Made by a program: the position numbers and the translations under genes
Part shown: positions 36,821 to 44,483 of the stretch, piece by piece
Numbering within the stretch: the stretch's first letter is position 1
How the letters are laid out: each line of letters starts with the position of its first letter
Assembly (NCBI GenBank): GCA_937974245.1
Contig: CALJKV010000106.1
Span: 1-64,000, forward strand
Origin: an uncultured Chloroflexota bacterium
GTDB lineage: Bacteria; Chloroflexota; Anaerolineae; Aggregatilineales; Phototrophicaceae
Direction of reading: 5' to 3'
DNA: 64,000 nucleotides
The notes under the pieces: model-generated
Database searches by the model: none
Told to the model about the DNA's origin: nothing
Seen by the model: only the letters and a program-made list of their open reading frames with translations

Positions 36821-36848
36821 TATCCCAATTATCCCAAGTTTATCCCAA
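36820..36848 (-). repeat. Three tandem TTGGGATAA copies before leuC
   Basis: Minus-strand TTGGGATAA occurs at 36848-36840, 36837-36829 and 36828-36820; the last copy contains the first base of the leuC ATG. GGGAT in the last copy could take the place of a ribosome site, which is otherwise not visible. Confidence 0.6.
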
Positions 36849-36929
36849 CATTATCGGTGTGAACGCTGCTTCATTGATGGCGAAGGGTTAATCATCGCAT
36901 GCGCCCAATGCTGTGCGGTACAGGCCCGT

Positions 36930-38540
36930 TTACTTGCTGCCGATGTTAATCGTGGCGACATCCCCTTCAGGTTGATGCCCGCCCAATCCCATCACAGCAA
37001 CCATCCGGTTGAGTGCCGCCAGGTATGCCTTGACGCTGGCAACTACGATGTCGGAGTCTGCGCCGTATCCGCCGAAAGAACGGCTGTCATTGGGTGGCGA
37101 GATACGCACCGTCACCTCACCCAACGCATCAATCCCTTCGGTGACACTATGAACGCTATATTCAATTAGCGTGTTTGGTGCGTTAACAATGGCATCCACC
37201 GCTTTGTAGCAGGCATCCACCGGGCCAGTTCCAACTGCCGCATACACGAATGTCCCGCCTTCCGCATTCTTCAGCTTGGCGGTAGCGGTGGGCATTCCCA
37301 TCGTGCCGCACGTCACTTGAATGTCAGCTAGACTGAAAATCTCTTCTGGCCCGTGAAATTCGTCAGCAATCAGGGCTTCCAGGTCGGCGTCCGTGACATT
37401 TTTCTTAGCGTCGGCCAGCACTTTGAAGCGCCCGAATACCTGGTTGAGTGCATCCCCTTCAATGTTGTAGCCTAATTCCTGCAGGCGAGCTTTCAGGGCG
37501 TGGCGTCCACTGTGCTTGCCCAGTACCAGGCGGCTCTGTGCCAGTCCCACGCTATCCGGCGTCATAATCTCATACGTGCTGGAGTTTTTCAGCACGCCAT
37601 CCTGGTGGATACCGGCTTCGTGGGCAAAGGCATTGCTGCCCACGACCGCTTTATTCGGCTGTACATAGATCCCGGTATAGTTGCTCACCAACCGGCTGGT
37701 TTTCATGATTTCGCGGGTGTTGATGTTCGTTTGCAGGTTGTAGAACTGCGGGCGCGTGTGCAGCGCCATCACCACTTCTTCGAGACTGGTGTTCCCAGCA
37801 CGCTCACCAATCCCGTTGATTGTGACTTCAACCTGTCGCGCCCCGGCGACAACGCCTGCCAGCGTATTGGCTGTTGCCATCCCCAGGTCGTTATGGCAGT
37901 GTACCGACCAGGTGATACCGCTCCCCAGGCCGGCATTCGGTGTTTCTGCGATCAGGCTGGCAATTGTTTCCTGCCATTCCTGCGGCGTAACATAGCCAAC
38001 CGTATCTGGGATATTCAGTGTTGTCGCACCACATTGCACGGCCAGTGTGCAGACTTCTACCAGGAAAGCCGGGTCAGTTCGTCCGGCATCCATCGGGCTG
38101 AATTCCACGTCTTCACACAAGCTGCGTGCCAGTGTGACTGATTTACGAATAGCTTCTAACGCCTGTTCCCGCGTGATGCCGGTCTGGTATTGCAGGTGAA
38201 TATCCGATGTTCCCAGAAAGGTGTGAATGCGCGGATGTGCCGCATCTTTGACACCTTCCCAGCAGGTACGGATGTCACTTTCTACGGCACGGGCAAGCCC
38301 GCAGATCACCGGGCCATCCAGCGTGCCGACTTCACGGGCGATACGCTGGACTGCTGCCAGATCATCTGGGGAAGCCGCCGGGAAACCCGCTTCGATAATA
38401 TCCACGCCCAACCGGGCGAGCTGCCGGGCGATTTCCAGCTTCTCGGCGCTGCTCAGGGTCGCTCCAGGACTTTGCTCGCCGTCGCGCAGAGTAGTGTCAA
38501 AAATACGGACTACGTTTTCATCCATTTTACGTGCAGACAT
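36930..38540 (-). CDS. leuA: 2-isopropylmalate synthase
   Basis: First committed enzyme of leucine synthesis. The 536-residue protein opens with RIFDTTLRDGEQSPGATLS, has GITWSVHCHNDLGMATANTLAG with metal-binding His residues, GERAGNTSLEEVVMAL, and the C-terminal leucine-binding allosteric domain (about residues 390-520). Both LeuA and CimA in one operon means leucine and isoleucine precursors are made side by side. Two short overlapping frames and a dyad lie just before the start and may control its translation. Confidence 0.95.
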   Translation of the reverse strand: MSARKMDENVVRIFDTTLRDGEQSPGATLSSAEKLEIARQLARLGVDIIEAGFPAASPDDLAAVQRIAREVGTLDGPVICGLARAVESDIRTCWEGVKDAAHPRIHTFLGTSDIHLQYQTGITREQALEAIRKSVTLARSLCEDVEFSPMDAGRTDPAFLVEVCTLAVQCGATTLNIPDTVGYVTPQEWQETIASLIAETPNAGLGSGITWSVHCHNDLGMATANTLAGVVAGARQVEVTINGIGERAGNTSLEEVVMALHTRPQFYNLQTNINTREIMKTSRLVSNYTGIYVQPNKAVVGSNAFAHEAGIHQDGVLKNSSTYEIMTPDSVGLAQSRLVLGKHSGRHALKARLQELGYNIEGDALNQVFGRFKVLADAKKNVTDADLEALIADEFHGPEEIFSLADIQVTCGTMGMPTATAKLKNAEGGTFVYAAVGTGPVDACYKAVDAIVNAPNTLIEYSVHSVTEGIDALGEVTVRISPPNDSRSFGGYGADSDIVVASVKAYLAALNRMVAVMGLGGHQPEGDVATINIGSK

Positions 38541-38611
38541 GATCGGGTGATCCTTTCTATGCTAGAAGTGTCGATTATGAGACTAAGGTCAGCAAGGCCA
38601 TCTTCTGCCAT
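38510..38611 (-). CDS. Short ORF with near-perfect Shine-Dalgarno, overlapping the leuA start
   Basis: A 33-codon frame starting at ATG 38611 and ending inside leuA codon 10. AAGGGGGTGATC ends three bases before its ATG and matches the ideal AAGGAGGTGATC at 11 of 12 positions, the best ribosome site I saw in the window. The peptide (MAEDGLADLSLIIDTSS and onwards) has nine Leu/Ile/Val. Overlap with leuA would couple their translation. It may be a regulatory leader rather than a protein gene. Confidence 0.4.
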   Translation of the reverse strand: MAEDGLADLSLIIDTSSIERITRSCLHVKWMKT

Positions 38612-38621
38612 ACGATCACCC
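38545..38621 (-). promoter_or_regulatory. Long-range dyad pairing the short-ORF ribosome site with the leuA ribosome site
   Basis: GGGTGATC (38621-38614), part of the strong ribosome site of the 33-codon ORF, is the exact reverse complement of GATCACCC (38552-38545), which includes part of the leuA ribosome site AAAGGATCACC. About 61 bases lie between. Pairing would hide both sites; a ribosome translating the 25-codon ORF would open it. Confidence 0.4.
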
Positions 38622-38652
38622 CCTTTCTTATAACTCCAGCATCATCATCCAT
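38575..38652 (-). CDS. Short ORF between the GNAT gene and leuA, candidate leucine leader
   Basis: A 25-codon frame with GGGGAG upstream, starting 5 bases after the GNAT stop. It overlaps the 33-codon ORF in another frame. Its end reads MALLTLVS with Leu codons TTG, CTG and TTA in four codons. With the dyad described separately this could sense leucine supply, but no terminator is present, so control would be at translation. Confidence 0.35.
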   Translation of the reverse strand: MDDDAGVIRKGVIVWQKMALLTLVS

Positions 38653-38657
38653 ACGTC

Positions 38658-39512
38658 TTACTCCCCAAAATGGTATTCATCTACATCACTCACTGGGCGG
38701 TATCCGATATCCTGGTAGATGTGGTTAGATGTCGGATTGCCTAAATCTGTATACAAGAAACAGAACTGCCGCCCACCATCCAGCATGACTTGGCTGACCG
38801 CCGCTACACACGCGCTGGCGTATCCGCGCTTGCGATACTCCGGTGGCGTATACACCGCTCCAATGCGAATGCCATGTGGGGTAGGGCCGGTCGTGCCGGC
38901 CATTGAAACCGGATGCCCGCCGTCTACCCAGAGATACAGCCCACGATTTTGGGAAGTTAGAAAATTGTCAACTGAGCGCTCCGTATACGCTTGTTCAACA
39001 TTTCCAATTGCTTCCTGGTGGAATGCGCCTATCCAGTCAATGAGCAATGCGCGTTCCGCTGATGTCGCCCGCCGTAATTCGCCGGGCACATCTGTCGGAA
39101 ATATCACCTCATCCAGTCGGTAGATGCGTTGTGCCATGTGCAGTTGAACACCTTGCTGTGTCAGCGCTGCCCACTTTCTGGCAAAGGCACGGGCAATACG
39201 CTTTGGGCCGGAAATGCCCGGCAGTGCCCCGCTGTACAACTTGTGAACGCCCTGCGCGATAAGATCAATTACCTCAACGTCTGCCTCCATCTCCGAAAGG
39301 ATCAGGTTGTGGGGCGGGGTACGAAACGCAACCGCAATGACCGCCCCCTCATGTTCCACACATGCCAGATACGGCGGCAATTTGTACTCATCAGTTGTAA
39401 GCACCATGGTGGTCAGCCCTAGAATCAGGTTATGTTCTGCTTCCCGTGCTTCCAAAAAGCCTGTAACACGCTCAGCAAAGGCTGCCGGATCGTCAAAACG
39501 GATGAGTTGCAT
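38658..39512 (-). CDS. GNAT-family N-acetyltransferase
   Basis: A 284-residue protein whose second half (about 145-284) is a GNAT domain: IGAVYTPPEYRKRGYASACVAAVSQ carries the acetyl-CoA pyrophosphate loop (RKRGYAS), and NPTSNHIYQDIGYRPVSD the final strand and helix. The N-terminal half (EHNLILGLTTMVL onward) resembles the partner domain found in two-domain GNAT proteins. The acceptor is unknown. It sits inside the ilv-leu operon between ilvC and leuA with no obvious place in that pathway. Confidence 0.82.
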   Translation of the reverse strand: MQLIRFDDPAAFAERVTGFLEAREAEHNLILGLTTMVLTTDEYKLPPYLACVEHEGAVIAVAFRTPPHNLILSEMEADVEVIDLIAQGVHKLYSGALPGISGPKRIARAFARKWAALTQQGVQLHMAQRIYRLDEVIFPTDVPGELRRATSAERALLIDWIGAFHQEAIGNVEQAYTERSVDNFLTSQNRGLYLWVDGGHPVSMAGTTGPTPHGIRIGAVYTPPEYRKRGYASACVAAVSQVMLDGGRQFCFLYTDLGNPTSNHIYQDIGYRPVSDVDEYHFGE

Positions 39513-39540
39513 CTCTGGAAATTCTCCTCTGTAACCGCGC

Positions 39541-40551
39541 TTACGAGTCTTGCTTAATCTTTTTGGCGCTCAGGAAGGGCATCATATCCCGCAGTTCTTC
39601 GCCCACTTCTTCAATCAGCAGGCTGTGTTCCGCTTTACGGCGTGGCGTAAAATTGGGACGCCCGTTCTTATTCTCATCAATCCAGGTTCGGGCGAAGCTG
39701 CCATCCTGAATCTTATTCAGGACGCCGCTCAGCTCTTCTTTTACCAGCCCCTCGATCATATCACCAACAACGTACCCACCATATTCCGCCGTGTCACTCA
39801 CGCTGTACCACATATAGCTCAACCCGCCCTGGTACAGCAGGTCAACAATCAGCTTGAGCTCGTGCATACATTCAAAATAGGCGACTTCCGGTTGGTACCC
39901 GGCCTTCACTAGCGTCTCGAATGCCGAGCGAATCAGCGCCGTGACGCCGCCGCACAGTATCGTCTGTTCGCCAAACAGGTCGGTTTCCGTCTCTTCCTTA
40001 AACGTGGTTTCGATGACCCCGGCGCGCGTGCAGCCGATAGCGCGGGCATATGCCAATGCCAGTGCCTTCGCGTTTCCGGTGGCATCCTGGTGGACTGCCA
40101 ACAGGCCAGGCGTGCCAGCCCCTTCTTTGAAAACTTCGCGGACGCGGTGGCCGGGTGCTTTGGGGGCGACCATCGTCACATCCACGCTTGACGGCGGCTT
40201 GATTTCGTCGAAGTGAATATTAAATCCATGCGCGAACATCAGCATACTACCCGCCTTCAGGTTCGGGCCGATTGACTCGCCGTAGACAGTCGCCTGCTTC
40301 GTGTCAGGAATCAACACCATCACAATATCAGCGGCTTTGGTAGCATCTGCTACCGAGTGAACGGCCAGGCCATCAGCTTCAGCTTTTTCACGGCTCTTGC
40401 TGCCTTCGTGCAGGCCGACGACCACCGTTACGCCGCTGTCTTTCGCATTGAGCGCATGGGCATGACCCTGGCTACCATAGCCGATAATGGCGATTGTTTT
40501 GCCGTTGAGCAGGGATAAATCAGCGTCTTTGTCGTAGTACAGTGTTGCCAT
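39541..40551 (-). CDS. ilvC: Ketol-acid reductoisomerase
   Basis: Second enzyme of valine/isoleucine synthesis, using NAD(P)H and Mg. The 336-residue class I protein has AIIGYGSQGHAHALNAKDSG, then GLHEGSKSREKAE in the cofactor-specificity loop, MVAPKAPGHRVREVF and the double Glu region FKEETETDLFGEQTILCGG. It follows ilvN after a 130-base gap containing a hairpin. Confidence 0.95.
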   Translation of the reverse strand: MATLYYDKDADLSLLNGKTIAIIGYGSQGHAHALNAKDSGVTVVVGLHEGSKSREKAEADGLAVHSVADATKAADIVMVLIPDTKQATVYGESIGPNLKAGSMLMFAHGFNIHFDEIKPPSSVDVTMVAPKAPGHRVREVFKEGAGTPGLLAVHQDATGNAKALALAYARAIGCTRAGVIETTFKEETETDLFGEQTILCGGVTALIRSAFETLVKAGYQPEVAYFECMHELKLIVDLLYQGGLSYMWYSVSDTAEYGGYVVGDMIEGLVKEELSGVLNKIQDGSFARTWIDENKNGRPNFTPRRKAEHSLLIEEVGEELRDMMPFLSAKKIKQDS

Positions 40552-40601
40552 GTAAGGTTATTCTCCGATTCTAGTGAGGACAATAGGACTTGCTGCTCCC
40601 C

Positions 40602-40635
40602 CGACATCTCGCCCTGCCACTTTGAGGGCAGGGCA
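40602..40635 (-). repeat. Intercistronic hairpin between ilvN and ilvC
   Basis: GCCCTGCC and GGCAGGGC arms around an ACTTTGAG-like loop; the flanks (CTCCCCC and GGAAGGAGGAG) extend the complementarity. No T run, so it is more likely an mRNA processing or stability element, or a dispersed repeat, than a terminator. Confidence 0.5.
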
Positions 40636-40684
40636 AGAGCGGGAAGGAGGAGTCGAGCAAGGGAATGTGCTGCTTGACGCTTAA

Positions 40685-41254
40685 TTACACGCTGTAAGCC
40701 TGATGATTGCCATTTTTGCTATTGGTGAGCTGTGGCACATACTCCGTATCGAGGATGCGTGTACCACGTCCCATTGCCACCACGCCAGTCCGTACCATTT
40801 CCACGATACCAATAGGGTCAAGTTCTCGGATCATCGCTTCGACCACATCCTCCGGGGCGGTGATTTCGACAATCGCGTACTTCGCGCCAATATCCACAAT
40901 GCGTGCCGGGTAGCGTTCGCACAGCAGCGTCAGCGCATTACGCGAGTCGGCATCATCCGAACGAACCTTGATGAGCGCCAGGTCACGGCTCACATGCGGT
41001 TCCTGGGAGACGACTTTGACATCGATTACATTGACGAGTTTGTAGAGATTTGCGGCGATTCGCCGGGCATCTGTCCGCGCCCCATCTACCACGATCGTCA
41101 TGCGCGACACAAAGGGGCGATGGGTGCGCCCCACAGTCAGGCTGTCCATGTTGAAGTTGCGACGGCGGAAAAGACTGGCGACGCGGTTCAGTACACCGGG
41201 TTTATTCTCTACCAGTGCGGCGATTGTAAATTTCTCGGATGATTGTTCGCTCAT
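40685..41254 (-). CDS. ilvN: Acetolactate synthase small (regulatory) subunit
   Basis: Regulatory subunit giving valine feedback control. The 189-residue protein starts with an ACT domain (ALVENKPGVLNRVASLFRRRNFNMDSLTVG) followed by the C-terminal small-subunit domain ending in the region RTGVVAMGRG. Four bases overlap with ilvB (ATGA). Confidence 0.95.
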   Translation of the reverse strand: MSEQSSEKFTIAALVENKPGVLNRVASLFRRRNFNMDSLTVGRTHRPFVSRMTIVVDGARTDARRIAANLYKLVNVIDVKVVSQEPHVSRDLALIKVRSDDADSRNALTLLCERYPARIVDIGAKYAIVEITAPEDVVEAMIRELDPIGIVEMVRTGVVAMGRGTRILDTEYVPQLTNSKNGNHQAYSV

Positions 41255-42957
41255 GACTTCACCTCTTCCCCTGGCTTTGGCCGGCGGATCATATTATGGA
41301 GATCGGCGCCTGCTGGCACCATTGGATAGACGATTTCTTCTTTTTCCACGACATACTCGATCAATTTGGGCCCGTTGATGCTGCGGGCGAACTTCACAGA
41401 TTCTTCCACTTGTTCTCGACTGGTGACGCGCATAGACGGGATACCATAGGCTTCCGCTAGTTTGCAGAAGTCCGGGCTTATCATAGGCGTGGCATGATAG
41501 CGTTCCTCATAAAAGAACTCCTGCCACTGGCGTACCATACCCAGGAATGCATTGTTGATGATGGCGATGTTGATGTTGACATTTTCCTGCACCGCAGTCG
41601 CCAATTCGCACAACGTCATCTGGAAACCACCATCGCCAACGATGGCCCAGACCTCTTCATCCGGTTTGCCGAACTTCGCGCCGATGGCAGCGGGGAGGCC
41701 AAAACCCATTGTTCCCAGGCCGCCGCTTGTAATGAGGGTTGATGGACGTTGGTGCGGATAATACTGTGCTTCAACCATCTGATGCTGACCGACGTCGGTG
41801 ATCGTAACCGCGTTGCCCTCAGTGAAATGCCACAGGTCGTTAATGACCTGGGCGGAAAGCAGCTTACTTTCGGCGCCCACTTGCAGTACATCGCGCTCAC
41901 TGCTGTCTTCCTGCCAATCACGGATGCGGGCGATCCACTGAGGGTGCTGCGCCGCTTTAACGCCGGGCAGAAACTGTCGTAAGACAGTCTTCACATCCCC
42001 GGCAATGCCCACATCTACTTTGACGTTCTTGTTGAGTTCCGAGGCGTCAATGTCTACGTGAATCTTGCGTGCATTCGGGGCGTATGTCTTGATATTACCG
42101 GTGACACGATCATCAAACCGCATCCCCAGGGCGATGATGAGATCGGCTTCCTGTATCGCGTAGTTTGAAGCCGCTTCGCCATGCATCCCCATCATGCGCG
42201 TGACCAATGGGTGATTTTCCGGGATCGCACCCTTGCCGAGCAGCGTGAGCGAGACCGGGATTTGCGCCCGTTCTGCCAGTTCGCGTAGTTCCGCCATCGC
42301 GTCGGCCATCATAATCCCATGCCCGGCCAGGATAATCGGACGCTGGGCACTGTTAATCAGGTCAAGTGCTGCACTGACTTCATCTTGGCTGGCCTGTGTT
42401 GGTGGACGGTAGCCTGGCAAACGAATCTCACCTTCAGGATAGATAAACTCGGTTTGCGCGTTCTGGACATCCTTGGGGACATCTATCAGAACCGGCCCAG
42501 GCCGCCCCGTACGGGCGATATGAAAGGCCTCGCGGATAATATAGGCCAGGTCTGCCACATCATCCACCAGGTAATTGTGTTTCGTGATCGGCAGCGTCAC
42601 GCCGGTTACATCGGTTTCCTGGAAGGCATCCGACCCAATCGCGCCGCGTGTCACCTGCCCGGTGATGCACACAATCGGTGATGAGTCCATCATTGCAGTA
42701 GCGATTCCCGTGACCAGGTTGGTCGCGCCAGGGCCGCTGGTAGCAATCGCCACGCCAACTCTGCCGGTGGCGCGAGCATAACCGTCTGCCATGTGGGCAG
42801 CGCCTTGCTCGTGTCGCACGAGTACATGGTGTAACTGAGGGTACTTGGTCATGGCATCATAGGTTGGCAAAATCGCCCCACCGGGATAGCCAAACATAAC
42901 TTCGACACCTTCGCGGAGCAGGCACTCCATAATAATTTCAGCGCCAGTTAGCAGCAT
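41251..42957 (-). CDS. ilvB: Acetolactate synthase large (catalytic) subunit
   Basis: ThDP enzyme making acetolactate and acetohydroxybutyrate. The 568-residue protein has FGYPGGAILPTYDAM, HEQGAAHMADGYARATG with the catalytic Glu, GPGATNLVTGIATAMMDS, and the ThDP motif GDGGFQMTLCELATAVQENVNINIAIINN split near residue 435. Order ilvE-ilvB-ilvN-ilvC is tight. Confidence 0.96.
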   Translation of the reverse strand: MLLTGAEIIMECLLREGVEVMFGYPGGAILPTYDAMTKYPQLHHVLVRHEQGAAHMADGYARATGRVGVAIATSGPGATNLVTGIATAMMDSSPIVCITGQVTRGAIGSDAFQETDVTGVTLPITKHNYLVDDVADLAYIIREAFHIARTGRPGPVLIDVPKDVQNAQTEFIYPEGEIRLPGYRPPTQASQDEVSAALDLINSAQRPIILAGHGIMMADAMAELRELAERAQIPVSLTLLGKGAIPENHPLVTRMMGMHGEAASNYAIQEADLIIALGMRFDDRVTGNIKTYAPNARKIHVDIDASELNKNVKVDVGIAGDVKTVLRQFLPGVKAAQHPQWIARIRDWQEDSSERDVLQVGAESKLLSAQVINDLWHFTEGNAVTITDVGQHQMVEAQYYPHQRPSTLITSGGLGTMGFGLPAAIGAKFGKPDEEVWAIVGDGGFQMTLCELATAVQENVNINIAIINNAFLGMVRQWQEFFYEERYHATPMISPDFCKLAEAYGIPSMRVTSREQVEESVKFARSINGPKLIEYVVEKEEIVYPMVPAGADLHNMIRRPKPGEEVKS

Positions 42958-42976
42958 GATGAGTCTCCTTTATTGG

Positions 42977-43903
42977 TTATCTCTTGGTTGGGCGTGCATA
43001 GGTCAGCCAGCCATGACGATCGGGTTTCTGGCCGGACGTGATGGCAAAAAACTCTTCCTGTAGTTGTTTGGTGAGCGGCCCCCGTGTGCCAGAGCCGACC
43101 GGAATACGGTCAACGGAGCGCAGCGGCGTGATCTCGGCAGCCGTGCCGGTAAAGAAAATCTCGTCCGCCAGGTACAGCATGTCCCGCAGAATCGGCTGGT
43201 AACGTACTTCATAGCCGAACTCCTGGAGCAGGGTGAGCACCGTGTCACGGGTGATGCCCAGCAGAATGGATGACCAGGGGCCGGGCGTATAGATGACACC
43301 GTTATGAAGAACGAAAATGTTTTCCCCCGCGCCTTCACTTACGAAGCCGCTGACATCCAGCGCGATGCCTTCCGCGAACCCGTTATCATGAGCTTCCATA
43401 CTGATAAACTGGCTGTTGACATACTGACCGCCGATTTTCGCCAGCGATGAGCCGGTGCCAGGGGCAGGCCGCCGCCAGGTGCTGACCTGCACATCCACAC
43501 CCTGTTCAACTGCTTCATTCCCCAGATAGCGTCCCCATTCAAGTGTCAAAACTATGACCTCGGTGGGGTTTTGACGACCCTCTACGCCGAGCTTGTTCGC
43601 ACCGCGGAAGACGAGAGGACGAATGTAACAGGCGTCATGGCCGTTGCGCCGGATTGTCTCCAGAATAGCATCGTTGAGTTCGTCCTTATTGTAGGGGACG
43701 TCAATCCGGGCGATTTTGCACGAATTGAGCAGACGCTGTGTGTGCGGTTGCAGCCGGAAAACCGCCGGGCCGTTATCGGTGGCATAGGCGCGGATACCCT
43801 CGAAAACACTTGAACCGTAGTGGAGTGCATGGGCGGTGACGTGAACAGTGGCGTTCTCCCAGGCAACGAACTCGCCGTTTTTCCAAATCCATTCAGCAGG
43901 CAT
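42977..43903 (-). CDS. ilvE: Branched-chain amino acid aminotransferase
   Basis: Last step of Val, Leu and Ile synthesis, PLP-dependent. The 308-residue class IV aminotransferase shows WKNGEFVAWENATVHVTAHALHYGSSVFEGIRAY over its first ~45 residues, the Lys region GQYVNSQFISMEAHDNGFAEG, and SEGAGENIFVLHNGVIYTP. ATG 43903 is preferred over 43924 because family proteins begin here and GAGAGA lies upstream. It is the first enzyme gene after the attenuator. Confidence 0.93.
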   Translation of the reverse strand: MPAEWIWKNGEFVAWENATVHVTAHALHYGSSVFEGIRAYATDNGPAVFRLQPHTQRLLNSCKIARIDVPYNKDELNDAILETIRRNGHDACYIRPLVFRGANKLGVEGRQNPTEVIVLTLEWGRYLGNEAVEQGVDVQVSTWRRPAPGTGSSLAKIGGQYVNSQFISMEAHDNGFAEGIALDVSGFVSEGAGENIFVLHNGVIYTPGPWSSILLGITRDTVLTLLQEFGYEVRYQPILRDMLYLADEIFFTGTAAEITPLRSVDRIPVGSGTRGPLTKQLQEEFFAITSGQKPDRHGWLTYARPTKR

Positions 43904-43964
43904 AACTGATTTCTCTCTCTCCAATCACAAATGAAAACGCGCTTCCCAGTGACAAGCGGCTTAT

Positions 43965-44156
43965 CTAGTAGCCGCGGTTGTAAATGTCGGAAAGCGCGTG
44001 GCGGGTAGGCTCCTGCGTTTCGGCGTCATCAGGTTGCTGCGACTGTGGCACCAGGTCATGCTGTCGTTCGGTCTGTGCCGCTGGCATGGCTTGGAACGCC
44101 TCTGTCCAGGGACTGGTCGGATGTTCAGGTTGCTGCTGCTGGCGCTGCGGGGACAT
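43965..44156 (-). CDS. Small Gln/Pro-rich protein between the ilv attenuator and ilvE
   Basis: A 63-residue frame with a GAGGAG ribosome site nine bases upstream of ATG. The product is hydrophilic, rich in Gln, Pro, Glu and Thr, with a C-terminal HALSDIYNRGY, and seems disordered. No family recognised. It lies between the terminator of the attenuator and ilvE, so it is transcribed only when the attenuator reads through. The composition looks like a real protein, not noise. Confidence 0.5.
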   Translation of the reverse strand: MSPQRQQQQPEHPTSPWTEAFQAMPAAQTERQHDLVPQSQQPDDAETQEPTRHALSDIYNRGY

Positions 44157-44196
44157 GCGAACTGCTCCTCAAGAACTCCATCTATTGCCGAAAATG

Positions 44197-44224
44197 AAAA
44201 AGCCCCCTGACTTGGGGGCTTTTG
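44197..44224 (-). terminator. Attenuator terminator of the ilv-leu operon
   Basis: On the minus strand AAAAGCCCCC (44223-44214) pairs with GGGGGCTTTT (44207-44198) across a six-base loop, followed by T. It lies about 40 bases after the leader peptide stop. The 5' arm with the loop bases (GCCCCCAAG, 44219-44211) is also complementary to the segment directly after that stop codon. Confidence 0.85.
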
Positions 44225-44249
44225 TTACACACCGTTACGGTTTTCTATC

Positions 44250-44261
44250 GCCACCCAAGCC
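44250..44261 (-). promoter_or_regulatory. Antiterminator segment of the ilv-leu attenuator
   Basis: Minus-strand GGCTTGGGTGGC, 1 base after the leader TAA. CTTGGG and GGC pair with GCCCCCAAG of the terminator 5' arm (9 pairs, one bulged T). The same segment pairs with CACCAGCC in leader codons 10-13 (44314-44307; 8 pairs, two-base bulge). The two pairings exclude each other. Confidence 0.6.
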
Positions 44262-44262
44262 G

Positions 44263-44343
44263 TTATACCCCGCCAATAATAAGGACGAGGACAATAATAA
44301 GAATAAGGCTGGTGAGAACAATAGAATTAAACTGCTTCGACAT
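44263..44343 (-). CDS. Ile/Leu/Val-rich leader peptide of the ilv-leu operon
   Basis: A 26-codon frame starting at ATG 44343 with AGGCAG just upstream. Residues 13-23 are Leu, Ile and Val without interruption (LILIIVLVLII), and 15 of 26 residues overall are Ile, Leu or Val. It is followed by mutually exclusive hairpins and then by ilvE-ilvB-ilvN-ilvC-leuA, the organisation of classic ilv attenuators such as ilvL of enterobacteria. A lone membrane micropeptide is the alternative, but the RNA pairing and operon favour a leader. Confidence 0.75.
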   Translation of the reverse strand: MSKQFNSIVLTSLILIIVLVLIIGGV

Positions 44344-44377
44344 GATTCTGCCTGTTGTCTACCTACAATTGGGCGAT

Positions 44378-44406
44378 AGCTTAACCAGCCTTCTGTGAAC
44401 TGTCAA
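44378..44406 (-). promoter_or_regulatory. Promoter of the ilv-leu operon
   Basis: Minus-strand TTGACA (44406-44401), 17 bases, TAAGCT (44383-44378). Predicted start about 44371, 28 bases before the leader ATG. Confidence 0.5.
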
Positions 44407-44483
44407 GCCCAGCGCCATTATTTGCCCCATTCTGTGTAAATTTCGTCATTATTGCCCGCTTGTATTTGGGCACTTTGCATAAA

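Noticed and set aside
43925..43985. T-box-like AGCCGCGGT near the ilv leader
   Set aside because: No T-box core (AGGGTGGNACCGCG) or specifier stem in either orientation; the control here is by leader peptide.
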